Assembly (NCBI GenBank): GCA_026391455.1
Contig: JAPLEH010000010.1
Span: 1-64,000, forward strand
Length of the DNA stretch: 64,000 nt
From: Bacteroidota bacterium
GTDB taxonomy: Bacteria > Bacteroidota > Bacteroidia > Chitinophagales > Chitinophagaceae
Direction: 5' to 3'
Within the stretch, counting starts at the first letter, position 1; each line of letters begins with the position of its first letter. The notes beneath the pieces are model-generated. The model saw only the letters and a program-made list of their open reading frames with translations. It did no database searches and was not told the DNA's origin. The position numbers and the translations under genes were made by a program. Shown one piece after another: positions 34,779 through 43,975 of this stretch.

Positions 34779-35876
34779 ATGAGCCGACAATCAGCTATAC
34801 AGCTTTTTCAAAACATCAGGTCGTTGATCACGCAATCGAAAAGAGACCTGTATTCGATTGCAAACATCACACTCACCGAAACGTATTTTCATATAGGACG
34901 GTTGATTGTCGAACACGAACAGCAAGGCCAGCGGAGGGCTGCCTATGCAAAAAAAACAATAACTCAGTTGTCTGAAAAGTTAACAAAGTCTGTTGGAAAG
35001 GGGTTTTCTACAGATAATCTGGAAAACATGCGGAAGTTCTACCTGGCCTATAAAGACAGGTATAATGAATTTCATCAATCCTTGCGTGTACCTCGTGCTT
35101 TAAAAGGAAAATCCGAGACAGTGTCTCGGAAATTACAAACAATACAAAAATCCGAGACAGTGTCTCGGAAATTGAATATATCGCCATTTGAATTGAGCTG
35201 GTCGCACTATTTGTTTCTTATTACGATTGAAGGAATTCATGAAAGGAAGTTTTATGAGATCGAGAGTAAATCCGAAAACTGGAGCGTCAGGGAATTAAAG
35301 AGGCAGTATGAAAGCGCATTGTTCGAAAGGTTGGTGTTAAGTAAAAACAAAAGAAAAGTACGGGAATTAGGCAAGAAGGGGCATGTTATCAAAGAGCCGG
35401 CGGATGCTGTTAAAGACCCGTATATATTTGAGTTTCTTGACCTGAAAGAAAAAGATTCATACAGCGAATCTGATCTGGAAAAAGCAATTGTTGGCAAACT
35501 GGAACATTTTCTGCTTGAACTGGGAAAAGGCTTTCTCTTTGTAGACCGGCAAAAGCGAATACGGGTTGATGGAGATGAATATAAGATCGACCTGGTTTTT
35601 TATAACCGTATACTTCGTTGCTTTGTGCTGATAGACCTGAAGATCGGAACCTTACAGCATAAAGATATAGGCCAAATGCAGATGTACGTAAATTATTATG
35701 ATGAAGAAGTTAGAACCGAAGTCGAAGGAAAAACAATCGGGATCATACTTTGCCGTAACAAAAAAGAAAGTACCATAAAATACACTTTAGGTAAAGGGAA
35801 TACACAAATTTTTGCAAGCAGATATAAAATGTATTTCCCCGAAAAACAAATTTTGAAATTAGTAAGCGACCTGTAA
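34779..35876 (+). CDS. YhcG/DUF1016-family PD-(D/E)XK nuclease
   Basis: The 365-residue protein has the DUF1016 N-domain (1-110, with [16 protein letters not shown] and [12 protein letters not shown]). The C-terminal nuclease (about 215-365) contains [11 protein letters not shown] followed by FVLIDLKIG, the D...(D/E)xK motif. The linker carries SETVSRKL twice, encoded by two palindromes. Family role is unsettled; defence or mobile-element links are suspected. It is inserted between the two metH genes, 21 bp after one and 1 bp before the other, and is richer in A+T than they are, which suggests transfer. Confidence 0.9.
   Translation: MSRQSAIQLFQNIRSLITQSKRDLYSIANITLTETYFHIGRLIVEHEQQGQRRAAYAKKTITQLSEKLTKSVGKGFSTDNLENMRKFYLAYKDRYNEFHQSLRVPRALKGKSETVSRKLQTIQKSETVSRKLNISPFELSWSHYLFLITIEGIHERKFYEIESKSENWSVRELKRQYESALFERLVLSKNKRKVRELGKKGHVIKEPADAVKDPYIFEFLDLKEKDSYSESDLEKAIVGKLEHFLLELGKGFLFVDRQKRIRVDGDEYKIDLVFYNRILRCFVLIDLKIGTLQHKDIGQMQMYVNYYDEEVRTEVEGKTIGIILCRNKKESTIKYTLGKGNTQIFASRYKMYFPEKQILKLVSDL
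35112..35171. repeat. Twin palindromes inside the YhcG gene
   Basis: The 19-bp sequence TCCGAGACAGTGTCTCGGA, a perfect inverted repeat with a one-base centre, occurs twice 38 bp apart (starting at about 35114 and 35152) inside the coding region. Each copy is followed by AATT and encodes SETVSRKL. They lie in the linker between the two domains. Confidence 0.88.
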
Positions 35877-35877
35877 C

Positions 35878-38583
35878 ATGAATACTATCAAACCATACTT
35901 GCGCCTCTCCGGATTGGAACCCCTCGTTATTCGCCCTGAAACCAACTTTGTAAACGTGGGTGAACGGACCAATGTAACCGGCTCTAAAAAATTTGCAAGG
36001 CTTATTAAAGAAAATAAATACGAAGAAGCCTTGAGCGTGGCCCGCCAGCAGGTGGAGAACGGCGCGCAGGTACTCGATGTAAATATGGATGATGCGTTGC
36101 TCGATGGTGTAAAAGCCATGACCACTTTTCTCAACCTGGTTCAGAGCGAACCCGATATTGCACGTATTCCCATCATGATCGACTCTTCCAAATTCGAGAT
36201 CATTGAAGCGGGTCTCAAATGCGTACAGGGTAAATGTATCGTGAATTCCATTTCATTAAAGGAAGGAGAAGCTAAATTCATTGAGCAGGCTGTCATCTGC
36301 CAGAGCTATGGTGCTTCCGTGATCGTAATGGCCTTTGATGAAAAAGGACAGGCCGACACGAAAGACCGGAAAGTAAATATCTGTCACCGTGCCTACAAAA
36401 TACTCACCGAAGTAGTTGGCTATGATCCCCAGGATATTATTTTCGATCCCAACATCTTTGCCGTAGCCACCGGCCTCGAAGAACATAATAATTATGGCGT
36501 TGATTTTATAGAAGCCACCCAAGAAATAAAAGCCCTGATGCCGTTGACCAAAGTGAGCGGCGGGGTTAGTAATCTTTCATTCTCCTTCCGGGGTAATGAC
36601 CATGTGCGGGAAGCCATGCACTCGGTGTTTCTCTATCATGCCATTAAAGCAGGCATGGATATGGGAATCGTAAATGCCGGGCAGTTGGTGGTATATGATG
36701 AGATAGAACCTGCATTGCGTGAGCTTTGTGAAGATGTGATCCTCAACCGTAATAATGATAACAACGAAGCCACCGAGAAACTGATCCAGTTTGCCGAAAC
36801 CGTAAAAGCCAAAGGAAAAGAAACGGTAAAAGATGAAACATGGAGAAATAATTCGGTGGAAGAAAGACTGAAGCATGCCCTGGTGAACGGCATTACCGAT
36901 TATATAGATGCCGACACCGAAGAAGCACGGCAAAAATACCCGCAGCCATTGGATGTGATCGAAGGCCCGCTTATGGATGGCATGAATGTAGTGGGCGATC
37001 TGTTTGGCGCTGGTAAAATGTTTTTACCACAGGTGGTAAAGAGCGCCCGTGTAATGAAAAAATCAGTGGCTGTCCTCACTCCCTTTATTGAAGCAGAGAA
37101 AGAGATACGCAAACAGGCGCATCTGGCAGCAGGTACCGTAAATGAAGACAGTGCCGGTGCTGCCAAAGTGTTGCTTGCGACTGTAAAAGGAGATGTGCAT
37201 GATATTGGAAAAAACATTGTAGGTGTGGTGCTGGGATGTAACGGGTACGACATCATCGACCTCGGCGTAATGGTGCCAGCCGATAAAATACTCGATACTG
37301 CAGAAAAAGAAAAAGTGGATATCATCGGCCTGAGCGGACTTATTACGCCTTCACTGGATGAAATGGTGCATGTGGCCCATGAGATGAAGCGCCGCAATAT
37401 GAAACAGCCCCTGCTTATTGGCGGTGCCACCACTTCCCGCATGCATACGGCCGTGAAAATAGCTCCCCAATACGACAATGGGGTGATGCATATTCTCGAT
37501 GCATCGCGTAGTGTAACGGCGGTGAGTGCTTTGCTTAGTAAAGACCAGCGCGAACCGTTGCTGCAACAAACCCAACAGGAATATGAAGACCTCCGCTTTC
37601 AGTTTTTGAATAAAAATAAAAAGGCCTTTATCCCTTATGAAGAAGCGGTAGTGACCAAAGAATATTTTGACTGGAAGAATTATAAACCCGTAACCCCGGC
37701 CGTACAGGGCGTAAAAGTGATAAAAGATGCTGATCTGGCTACGATAGCGCAATATATCGACTGGGGTCCCTTCTTTATTGCCTGGGAAATGCCGGGCCGT
37801 TTTCCCGAAGTGCTGACCGACAAAGTATTTGGAGAAGAAGCCACGCGATTATATAAAGATGCCCAAAAACTCTTGCAACAAGTCATTGCAGAAAAATGGT
37901 TTACGGCAGATGGGGTGATCGGCTTCTGGCCGGCAGTAAGCAACAATGCCGATACCATTACGTTGCAAACGGAAAAAGGCGAAGTAAAACTGGAAATGCT
38001 TCGTCAACAGATAAAAAAAGCTATCGGGCAGCCGAGCTTCTCCCTGGCAGATTTTGTATCTCCCGCAGGGCTTGGCAATGATTATATGGGTGGCTTTGCT
38101 GTAACCATTCATGGGGCAAAAAAATATATCGACCGCTTTGCCGCCGATCATGATGATTATAACAAGATACTGGTACAAATACTGGCTGACCGTTTTGTAG
38201 AAGCCTTTGCTGAATTCTTACACCAGCAGGTACGGAAAGAGTATTGGGGATATGAAAAAAATGAAACGCTCAGTAATGAAGAACTGATCAGGGAACAATA
38301 CAGAGGTATTCGCCCCGCACCCGGCTATCCCGCGTGCCCCGATCATACTGAAAAACTCAAGCTGTTTGAATTGTTGCAGGTGACGGAGAATACCGGTATT
38401 GAATTAACAGAAAGCCTGGCCATGAATCCGCCTGCATCCGTATGTGGCTGGTATCTTGCCCACCCCGGAAGCCATTATTTTGGATTGGGCAAAATAGGAA
38501 GAGACCAGCTTAAGGATTATGCTGCCCGTAAAGGCATGAGTCTGGAGGAAGCAGAGAAATGGCTGAGGCCGGTATTGGAATAA
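35878..38583 (+). CDS. metH: Methionine synthase, folate-, cobalamin- and activation modules (split MetH)
   Basis: The 901-residue protein carries the pterin-binding barrel ([20 protein letters not shown] near 19-38), the helical cap, and the cobalamin domain with DVHDIG at 439-444 (His441 as cobalt ligand). The SAM-dependent reactivation domain has [15 protein letters not shown] near 812-826. It transfers the methyl group of methyltetrahydrofolate to homocysteine bound by the partner chain encoded at 33717. It starts 1 bp after the nuclease gene, so the three genes probably share one message. Confidence 0.95.
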   Translation: MNTIKPYLRLSGLEPLVIRPETNFVNVGERTNVTGSKKFARLIKENKYEEALSVARQQVENGAQVLDVNMDDALLDGVKAMTTFLNLVQSEPDIARIPIMIDSSKFEIIEAGLKCVQGKCIVNSISLKEGEAKFIEQAVICQSYGASVIVMAFDEKGQADTKDRKVNICHRAYKILTEVVGYDPQDIIFDPNIFAVATGLEEHNNYGVDFIEATQEIKALMPLTKVSGGVSNLSFSFRGNDHVREAMHSVFLYHAIKAGMDMGIVNAGQLVVYDEIEPALRELCEDVILNRNNDNNEATEKLIQFAETVKAKGKETVKDETWRNNSVEERLKHALVNGITDYIDADTEEARQKYPQPLDVIEGPLMDGMNVVGDLFGAGKMFLPQVVKSARVMKKSVAVLTPFIEAEKEIRKQAHLAAGTVNEDSAGAAKVLLATVKGDVHDIGKNIVGVVLGCNGYDIIDLGVMVPADKILDTAEKEKVDIIGLSGLITPSLDEMVHVAHEMKRRNMKQPLLIGGATTSRMHTAVKIAPQYDNGVMHILDASRSVTAVSALLSKDQREPLLQQTQQEYEDLRFQFLNKNKKAFIPYEEAVVTKEYFDWKNYKPVTPAVQGVKVIKDADLATIAQYIDWGPFFIAWEMPGRFPEVLTDKVFGEEATRLYKDAQKLLQQVIAEKWFTADGVIGFWPAVSNNADTITLQTEKGEVKLEMLRQQIKKAIGQPSFSLADFVSPAGLGNDYMGGFAVTIHGAKKYIDRFAADHDDYNKILVQILADRFVEAFAEFLHQQVRKEYWGYEKNETLSNEELIREQYRGIRPAPGYPACPDHTEKLKLFELLQVTENTGIELTESLAMNPPASVCGWYLAHPGSHYFGLGKIGRDQLKDYAARKGMSLEEAEKWLRPVLE

Positions 38584-38588
38584 CTAAA

Positions 38589-39350
38589 ATGAAAGTTGTT
38601 GCAGTCATATTATTCCTGCTTTTTTCAACCCCTGCATTTGCGCAGGTGAAAAAGGTAAAAAAGGTGGTATGGCGTAATACGGAGTTGCAGGCTTTTATTG
38701 CTGCCTCCGGGAAAATGAAGCAGTTGCAATTTTTCAAAGACGATCGGTCTACATTTGAGCTGAAGCCTGATACGGTCCCCCTATCACACAAACAACTCAC
38801 CTTCGGCAACTGGTATTCCATGACTTATCTCGGCCACCGTTATCTGTTCGAGCAGGAATTCGGCATGATACCGCTTGCCCCGCTAATGAAAAAACTGGAT
38901 TCTTTGCGCCATGCCGATTGTTATTCCAGCACCTACAGCGGCACTATCTATGCAGACCGTATAGAATTAACGGTCGAAAGTAATTGCCCCGGTAAATCTG
39001 CTGAAGATATGGTTTTTGAAAAAGTGGAAGATAATGCCGGGTATCTGGGTGGCACCGCTGCATTTCAGCAAATGATACACGACCGGCTTACCTGTACCAA
39101 TTACCGTGATTATTTATCCGGTGATACGGCTTTGTTCTTCTACGCTCATGTAAAAAAAGACAGTATGTGCCATGCAGCAAAACCGCTGGATGGTAATCAT
39201 TCATTATTGCGAGAAATTGTCGCGAAGGCGTTGACCAATAGCTATGGCTGGAAACCTTACCGCAAAGACGGATTCCTGATGAGTGCCTATGTTCGGGTTT
39301 TTATCCTGTTACGAAAAGACGGTAGTATAGAAGCCGATTATTTCCACTGA
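38589..39350 (+). CDS. Secreted protein of unknown function (253 aa)
   Basis: The ATG at 38589 gives a signal peptide (MKVVAVILFLLFSTPAFAQ). The mature part has no motif that I recognise. Four or more Cys residues (ADCYSST, ESNCPGK, RLTCTNY, DSMCHA) suggest disulfides. It begins 5 bp after the metH stop and is likely in the same transcript, although a link to methionine synthesis is not obvious. Its stop is 1 bp from the stop of the convergent DUF3137 gene. Confidence 0.72.
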   Translation: MKVVAVILFLLFSTPAFAQVKKVKKVVWRNTELQAFIAASGKMKQLQFFKDDRSTFELKPDTVPLSHKQLTFGNWYSMTYLGHRYLFEQEFGMIPLAPLMKKLDSLRHADCYSSTYSGTIYADRIELTVESNCPGKSAEDMVFEKVEDNAGYLGGTAAFQQMIHDRLTCTNYRDYLSGDTALFFYAHVKKDSMCHAAKPLDGNHSLLREIVAKALTNSYGWKPYRKDGFLMSAYVRVFILLRKDGSIEADYFH

Positions 39351-39351
39351 T

Positions 39352-40299
39352 CTATTCCTTAGACCACAACCTGTCATTCAGTTTCAGCTCATTAATGATA
39401 TCGATCACGATATGTACGGTATTGTAATAATCGCCTGCCTGATGGTAATCGTTGGGCGAATAGATATTGGGTTCAAATAATTTTCCATCAATAGGTATCG
39501 CCACAAAAATATTCGAGTTGATAAAAGAAAAGGAAATGCCATCACCCATCATCTGTTTCAATCTCATCATCCGCTCCATAAAAGCCGGGGTAAGCAGGTA
39601 GCGCGATTCCACCTGATCATTAGAATACACAATAAAACTTCGTTCGAACGCACTGCTCTCGAGGTTTACTTTTTCCAGGTTGGCAGCAAAGGAAGAAAAG
39701 TACTTGGTGATAAAATTCAGTTGGGGGTTGCTGCGACTCCATACATAGGTGCGGCCGCGGAAATGCTTGTTAAAATCTCCAATAAAGAAAAGGCCCTTGA
39801 ATATGGTAACATTGTAGGAGGTCTTACCGCTTTGCTGCCTGTATTGAGTATGCAGTTCTGAAAAGCAAAAATAGGTTTTGTTTAGCTGGCCCTCCACGTA
39901 GTCGTCACCATTGTAGTAATCCCATTTGGTGAGGTACAGGCCACTGCTGTAATAATCATCGCGGTTGATACAAAGTTTGGGGCTGTATTGAAAAGACGGA
40001 TTGATATAAGAGATCACTTTACGAACGATCTTCTCTTTAAAGGCTGCTACAAACTGGCTTTTACTACTTGCATAAATGACGAAGGCAATGAGTCCCGCCA
40101 CTAGTAAGGCTAAGGCCACAAAACCGGGCCAGGTAGCGGAACCAGGTACACCAATAATGAACACAATAACCGCTGCGGCCACTAAAAGCCAGCCAGTAAT
40201 GGATGTGCGGGCCAGTTTTTTTCGCTCCGCCTCCAGTTCGAACAGCGTAAACGCCAGTTCCTTTTCATAGAATGCTTCAAAAGTGGGATACCGGCTCAT
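39352..40299 (-). CDS. DUF3137 membrane protein
   Basis: The 315-residue protein has two adjacent membrane segments near residues 36-54 and 58-77 and a large soluble C-terminal part with FKGLFFIGDFNKHFRGRTYV, typical of DUF3137. It overlaps the lemA gene by ATGA (40296-40299). The pairing LemA-DUF3137 is common in bacteria. Function is unknown; it is presumably an inner-membrane partner of LemA. Confidence 0.85.
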   Translation of the reverse strand: MSRYPTFEAFYEKELAFTLFELEAERKKLARTSITGWLLVAAAVIVFIIGVPGSATWPGFVALALLVAGLIAFVIYASSKSQFVAAFKEKIVRKVISYINPSFQYSPKLCINRDDYYSSGLYLTKWDYYNGDDYVEGQLNKTYFCFSELHTQYRQQSGKTSYNVTIFKGLFFIGDFNKHFRGRTYVWSRSNPQLNFITKYFSSFAANLEKVNLESSAFERSFIVYSNDQVESRYLLTPAFMERMMRLKQMMGDGISFSFINSNIFVAIPIDGKLFEPNIYSPNDYHQAGDYYNTVHIVIDIINELKLNDRLWSKE

Positions 40300-40850
40300 G
40301 CGTTAAACCGGGTATTTGGAACTTCTTTGTCTTTCTCAGAAATGGTAAAATAATGCAGGGATTTCATTCCAGCCCATCCGGCCATTATACTGGAAGGAAA
40401 TGTACCAATGGCATCATGGTATTCCTTTACAGCGGTATTATAAAACCGACGGGAAGCTGCCAACTGCTCTTCTGTTTCATTGATAGCGCCCTGCAAACGG
40501 AGGAAATTATCGCTGGCTTTTAGTACCGGGTAATTTTCCACGGCTACGAATAGGGTTTGTATTACCTGGCCCAGTTCATTATCGGCTGCTACTTTATCAT
40601 TGTAAGAAACAGTTCCGTTATTCACTGTTTGACGCAATGCGGTCAGTTTAGCCAGGATATCTTTCTCATGTGCAGCATATCCTTTTACCGTGTCCACCAG
40701 CATGGGAATCAGATCAAATCGTTTTTTCAGCATCACATCCATAGAATAAAATGCATTATCCACGGCATTCCGTTTACTTACCAGATTATTGTACAGAAAA
40801 ATCGGCACTAACAAAACTACCAGAATGATCAGGATGAAGATGATATACAT
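40296..40850 (-). CDS. lemA: LemA-family protein
   Basis: The 184-residue protein has one N-terminal membrane helix (IIFILIILVVLLVPIFLYNNL) followed by a long helical bundle with the family motif KKRFDLIPMLVDTVKGYAAHE. It belongs to the LemA family, whose role is poorly defined. It stands between an RDD membrane protein (22 bp upstream) and a DUF3137 protein (4-bp overlap), so the three likely form one membrane complex. Confidence 0.9.
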   Translation of the reverse strand: MYIIFILIILVVLLVPIFLYNNLVSKRNAVDNAFYSMDVMLKKRFDLIPMLVDTVKGYAAHEKDILAKLTALRQTVNNGTVSYNDKVAADNELGQVIQTLFVAVENYPVLKASDNFLRLQGAINETEEQLAASRRFYNTAVKEYHDAIGTFPSSIMAGWAGMKSLHYFTISEKDKEVPNTRFNA

Positions 40851-40871
40851 ATCGGATAACTAATTTAGGCA

Positions 40872-41360
40872 TTATCTTGATTTTACTACAGTAGTGCCGG
40901 TCCAGGTATCGTGCCAGGGTGTGCCACCTAATGCGCTGAACGCTTCAAATGGTACGAGCCGTGAAAGGGTTCGCAATAAGGCATCTTTCAACGACAGTTT
41001 ATTACCGTCCTGTTTGATCGCCCTTGTTCCCGTGATCAGTTTACCAAGCGTATATCCTTTGAACGCAGCTTCGCAAAAAGTATAATAAATAATATAGTTG
41101 AAGAACCAGATCATATAGATCAGGAAATAATACTCAAACCCTTTTTCGCCTGAAAATGCGCCGTATAGAAATTCCGGTGCAATGGACATCAGCAGATACC
41201 CATAAAGGTAACCGGTGACATACCCCAGGGCATAATTCATGAAAGGATGATCGATCAGATAATTGAGGAAACGCTGGCCGCTGGTGGCTTCGGTGTATTG
41301 ATTTTCTATCAATTGATCCGCAAGGCCCGTCTCCTCCGGATTGGATTGTATCTCTTCCAT
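40872..41360 (-). CDS. RDD-family membrane protein
   Basis: The 162-residue protein has three to four membrane segments. The RDD signature is altered: RFLNYLIDHPFMNY replaces R-x-x-A-x-x-x-D-D-x-x. The later segment AFKGYTLGKLITGTRAIKQDG is the family's typical C-terminal block. RDD proteins are suspected transport or stress proteins. It is the first gene of the RDD-LemA-DUF3137 operon. Confidence 0.85.
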   Translation of the reverse strand: MEEIQSNPEETGLADQLIENQYTEATSGQRFLNYLIDHPFMNYALGYVTGYLYGYLLMSIAPEFLYGAFSGEKGFEYYFLIYMIWFFNYIIYYTFCEAAFKGYTLGKLITGTRAIKQDGNKLSLKDALLRTLSRLVPFEAFSALGGTPWHDTWTGTTVVKSR

Positions 41361-41395
41361 AGCTATAATTTAAAAGCAATTATAGCAAAATATTT

Positions 41396-42007
41396 TTATA
41401 ATATATGAAAACTAAGCAATGCATCTCTCAATTGCTCCGGTGATAGAAAGTGAACCGGTATCAACCCTTCCTTTTCAGCGGCTTGTACATTGCGCAGGTT
41501 GTCGTCGATAAATATAGCTTGTTCCGGATTCACTTCGTATCGCGTAAGCAGTAGCTGATAAAACTCCGGGAATGGCTTGCGCATTTTTTCTTCACCACTT
41601 ACCACCCGGCCATCGAACCAGTGCAGGAAATTATACCGCACGAGTGCAATATTAAACAGGTCGGCCTGCCAGTTGGTTAATGCATATAGTTTATATTTTC
41701 CAGTTGCTTTCAGTTCGCGCAGTATTGTAACTGTTTCATGAATGGGGCCTTTCAGCATTTCGGTCCAGCGTCCGTAATAATCGCGTATGGGTTGTTCCCA
41801 ATCGGGGTATTGTTGCACAAGCAATTGTGTGGCGTCTACAATCGAACGGCCGGCATCCTGCTCTTCGTTCCAGTCCGGGGTACAGATATGTTCGAAGAAA
41901 TAGTTTCTTTTCTCCACTGAATCAAAATAATCGCGGTACACATACATCGGGTTCCAGTCGATGAGTACGCCCCCCAAATCGAAGATGATGGTATCTATTT
42001 TTTTCAT
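41396..42007 (-). CDS. HAD-superfamily hydrolase (subfamily IA)
   Basis: The 203-residue protein has the HAD motifs: IIFDLGGVLIDWN (motif I Asp and the second acidic position), LYALTNWQ (motif II) and AIFIDDNLRNVQAAE (motif IV), with a helical cap between I and II. It is likely a phosphatase or haloacid dehalogenase-like enzyme; the substrate is unknown. It overlaps the SemiSWEET gene by ATGA (42004-42007). Confidence 0.9.
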   Translation of the reverse strand: MKKIDTIIFDLGGVLIDWNPMYVYRDYFDSVEKRNYFFEHICTPDWNEEQDAGRSIVDATQLLVQQYPDWEQPIRDYYGRWTEMLKGPIHETVTILRELKATGKYKLYALTNWQADLFNIALVRYNFLHWFDGRVVSGEEKMRKPFPEFYQLLLTRYEVNPEQAIFIDDNLRNVQAAEKEGLIPVHFLSPEQLRDALLSFHIL

Positions 42008-42267
42008 TTGTTGTATCGAAGTTTCAGAACGATCATTGTAAGTGACATGACCAGGATTATTGAATTAGTGAGGATCACCACCCAGTTGGCTGGTTGCAGC
42101 AATGCTCCCCATGCTATCCACATTACTTCATTTACGGCTGCGATAATAAACATAACGAGGGATACATTTTTGGCAGACTTTTCCTTCCATGTCTTGATGA
42201 TCTGTGGCAGAAAGGTAAGCGTGGTAATTGCGCCTGCTGAATAGCCTAATAGGTCCACTCCGGTCAT
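42004..42267 (-). CDS. SemiSWEET sugar transporter
   Basis: The 87-residue protein has three membrane helices and the PQ motif in LTFLPQIIKTWKEKSAKNVS, as in bacterial SemiSWEETs, which dimerise to carry sugars down their gradient. The length is normal. It is translationally coupled to the downstream HAD hydrolase, which could act on a sugar phosphate made from the imported sugar, although this is inference. Confidence 0.9.
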   Translation of the reverse strand: MTGVDLLGYSAGAITTLTFLPQIIKTWKEKSAKNVSLVMFIIAAVNEVMWIAWGALLQPANWVVILTNSIILVMSLTMIVLKLRYNK

Positions 42268-42337
42268 AACAATTATTTTATATGATTTGCACTAAATTAT
42301 TTCCAGGTTAAAGATAAATGATTGAAGCAAAAAGCTC

Positions 42338-43084
42338 TTATCGCTTTTCAAACAGCCACCAGAGCCTTTTTCTGGGTTTCACTTTGTAGTTAGTGTCAAT
42401 AAAATGCCGGATATGGGTCATGGCTTCGTCCACATCATCCGTTACCAGCACCAGTTTCATATCTTCTTTGGAGATCGTCCCCTCCACGGCCATGGACTCG
42501 ATATACTCCATCAATGGCTGATGATATTCTTTCCCGAATAATACCACCGGGAAATTTTGTATGCTTTTGGTTTGAACCAGAGTAAGTGTTTCAAATAATT
42601 CATCGAGGGTGCCGAAGCCCCCGGGCATGATAATGAAGGCATAGGAATATTTTATCAGCAGCACTTTCCGAACAAAGAAATGCTCAAACAAAACCGACTT
42701 TTGCATGTACGGATTTTCCTTTTGTTCGAAAGGGAGTTGAATATTACACCCTACCGACATCCCTCCGCTTTCAAATGCCCCCCGATTGGCCGCTTCCATA
42801 ATGCCGGGCCCGCCGCCCGTCATGGTGGTAAAGCCCAGACCGGCAATTCGCTTACCAAATTCCCTCGCTTTTATATAGTAAGGGTGATCTTCCTTAAAAC
42901 GGGCCGAACCGAATACCGTAATACAGGGTCCTACAAAGTGGAGGCTCCGGAATCCCTTGATAAACTGACGGAATACGCGCCATGCAAAGAAAAATTCATA
43001 ACTCCTGCTCTTGGGTCCATCCAGATACACCTGCTCTTTTGAGGGAATCAGCGGACCTTCAGCAGATTTTGTTGTTGCTTCCAT
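42338..43084 (-). CDS. LOG-family (TIGR00730) Rossmann protein
   Basis: The product has 248 residues with GGGPGIMEAANRG and PGGFGTLDELFE, the nucleotide-binding and catalytic motifs of the LOG family (cytokinin riboside phosphoribohydrolase-like, often misnamed lysine decarboxylase). It probably removes ribose phosphate from nucleotides. The frame reaches 43135 but that would overlap the divergent exonuclease gene; the ATG at 43084 is preferred. Confidence 0.9.
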   Translation of the reverse strand: MEATTKSAEGPLIPSKEQVYLDGPKSRSYEFFFAWRVFRQFIKGFRSLHFVGPCITVFGSARFKEDHPYYIKAREFGKRIAGLGFTTMTGGGPGIMEAANRGAFESGGMSVGCNIQLPFEQKENPYMQKSVLFEHFFVRKVLLIKYSYAFIIMPGGFGTLDELFETLTLVQTKSIQNFPVVLFGKEYHQPLMEYIESMAVEGTISKEDMKLVLVTDDVDEAMTHIRHFIDTNYKVKPRKRLWWLFEKR

Positions 43085-43124
43085 AGTAAAATGTAAATTG
43101 CCGGACAATTTAATCATTAATACA

Positions 43125-43892
43125 ATGCGAATCATTTCTTATAACGTAAACGGCATCCGCGCTGCTGTAAAAAAAGGATTTTTTGACTGGCTGAAGACCG
43201 ATCCGGCCGATGTGATATGTTTACAGGAAACCAAAGCCACACAGGGCGATGTGGATGTAAAAAAACTGGAAGAAATGGGCTTTCATCATTATTGGTTCAG
43301 CGCTCAAAAAAAAGGATACAGCGGGGTGGCCGTTTTTACCAAAATAAAACCCGACAATGTTACCTATGGCAACGGGCATGGCCCCAGTGATGATGAAGGA
43401 AGAGTGATTCAGGTAGATTTTAAAGATGTAAAACTGATCAATGCCTATTTCCCATCTGGCACCAGTGGTGATGAACGACAAGGCTTCAAATACCAGTGGC
43501 TGGATGAATGCTATACCTGGCTGAATAAGATCAAAAAGAAAACACCCAAACTGATTCTTTGCGGTGATTATAATATTGCTCACCATCCCATCGATATTCA
43601 TGATCCGAAAGGAAATAAAAACTCTTCGGGGTTCTTACCAGAAGAACGGGAATGGATGACCAAGTTTCTCGAAAGCGGGTGGGTAGACAGTTTCAGGGTC
43701 TTTCACCCTGAGCCTCACCGTTATAGCTGGTGGAGTCAACGTTTTCCAAGTGTTCGTTTGCAAAACAAAGGATGGCGTATCGACTATATAAATGTTACAG
43801 AAGCGCTAAAAAGCAACTTGAAAGATGCAGAAATATACCCGGATGTAAAACACTCTGATCATTGTCCGGTATATTTAGATATTAAAATATAG
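43125..43892 (+). CDS. xth: Exodeoxyribonuclease III
   Basis: The 255-residue protein matches the exonuclease III/AP endonuclease family: RIISYNVNGIRAA at the start, CLQETK (metal Glu), CGDYNIAHHPIDI, and HSDHCPVYLDI at the end. It would cut at abasic sites in base-excision repair. The frame extends upstream to 43011, but the ATG at 43125 gives the conserved N-terminus. It is divergent from the LOG gene, with only 40 bp between starts. Confidence 0.94.
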   Translation: MRIISYNVNGIRAAVKKGFFDWLKTDPADVICLQETKATQGDVDVKKLEEMGFHHYWFSAQKKGYSGVAVFTKIKPDNVTYGNGHGPSDDEGRVIQVDFKDVKLINAYFPSGTSGDERQGFKYQWLDECYTWLNKIKKKTPKLILCGDYNIAHHPIDIHDPKGNKNSSGFLPEEREWMTKFLESGWVDSFRVFHPEPHRYSWWSQRFPSVRLQNKGWRIDYINVTEALKSNLKDAEIYPDVKHSDHCPVYLDIKI

Positions 43893-43975
43893 CCACCGCT
43901 GTCTGCTCAGACTTGCACCAGATCTTATTTCGTTTATTCATTGAGCTGCAGCTATTGTAAACCAAAATCAATGGA

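Noticed and set aside
36900-37478. Minus-strand frame of 192 codons inside metH
   Set aside because: Antisense shadow; Ser/Thr/Pro-rich composition typical of reverse reading.
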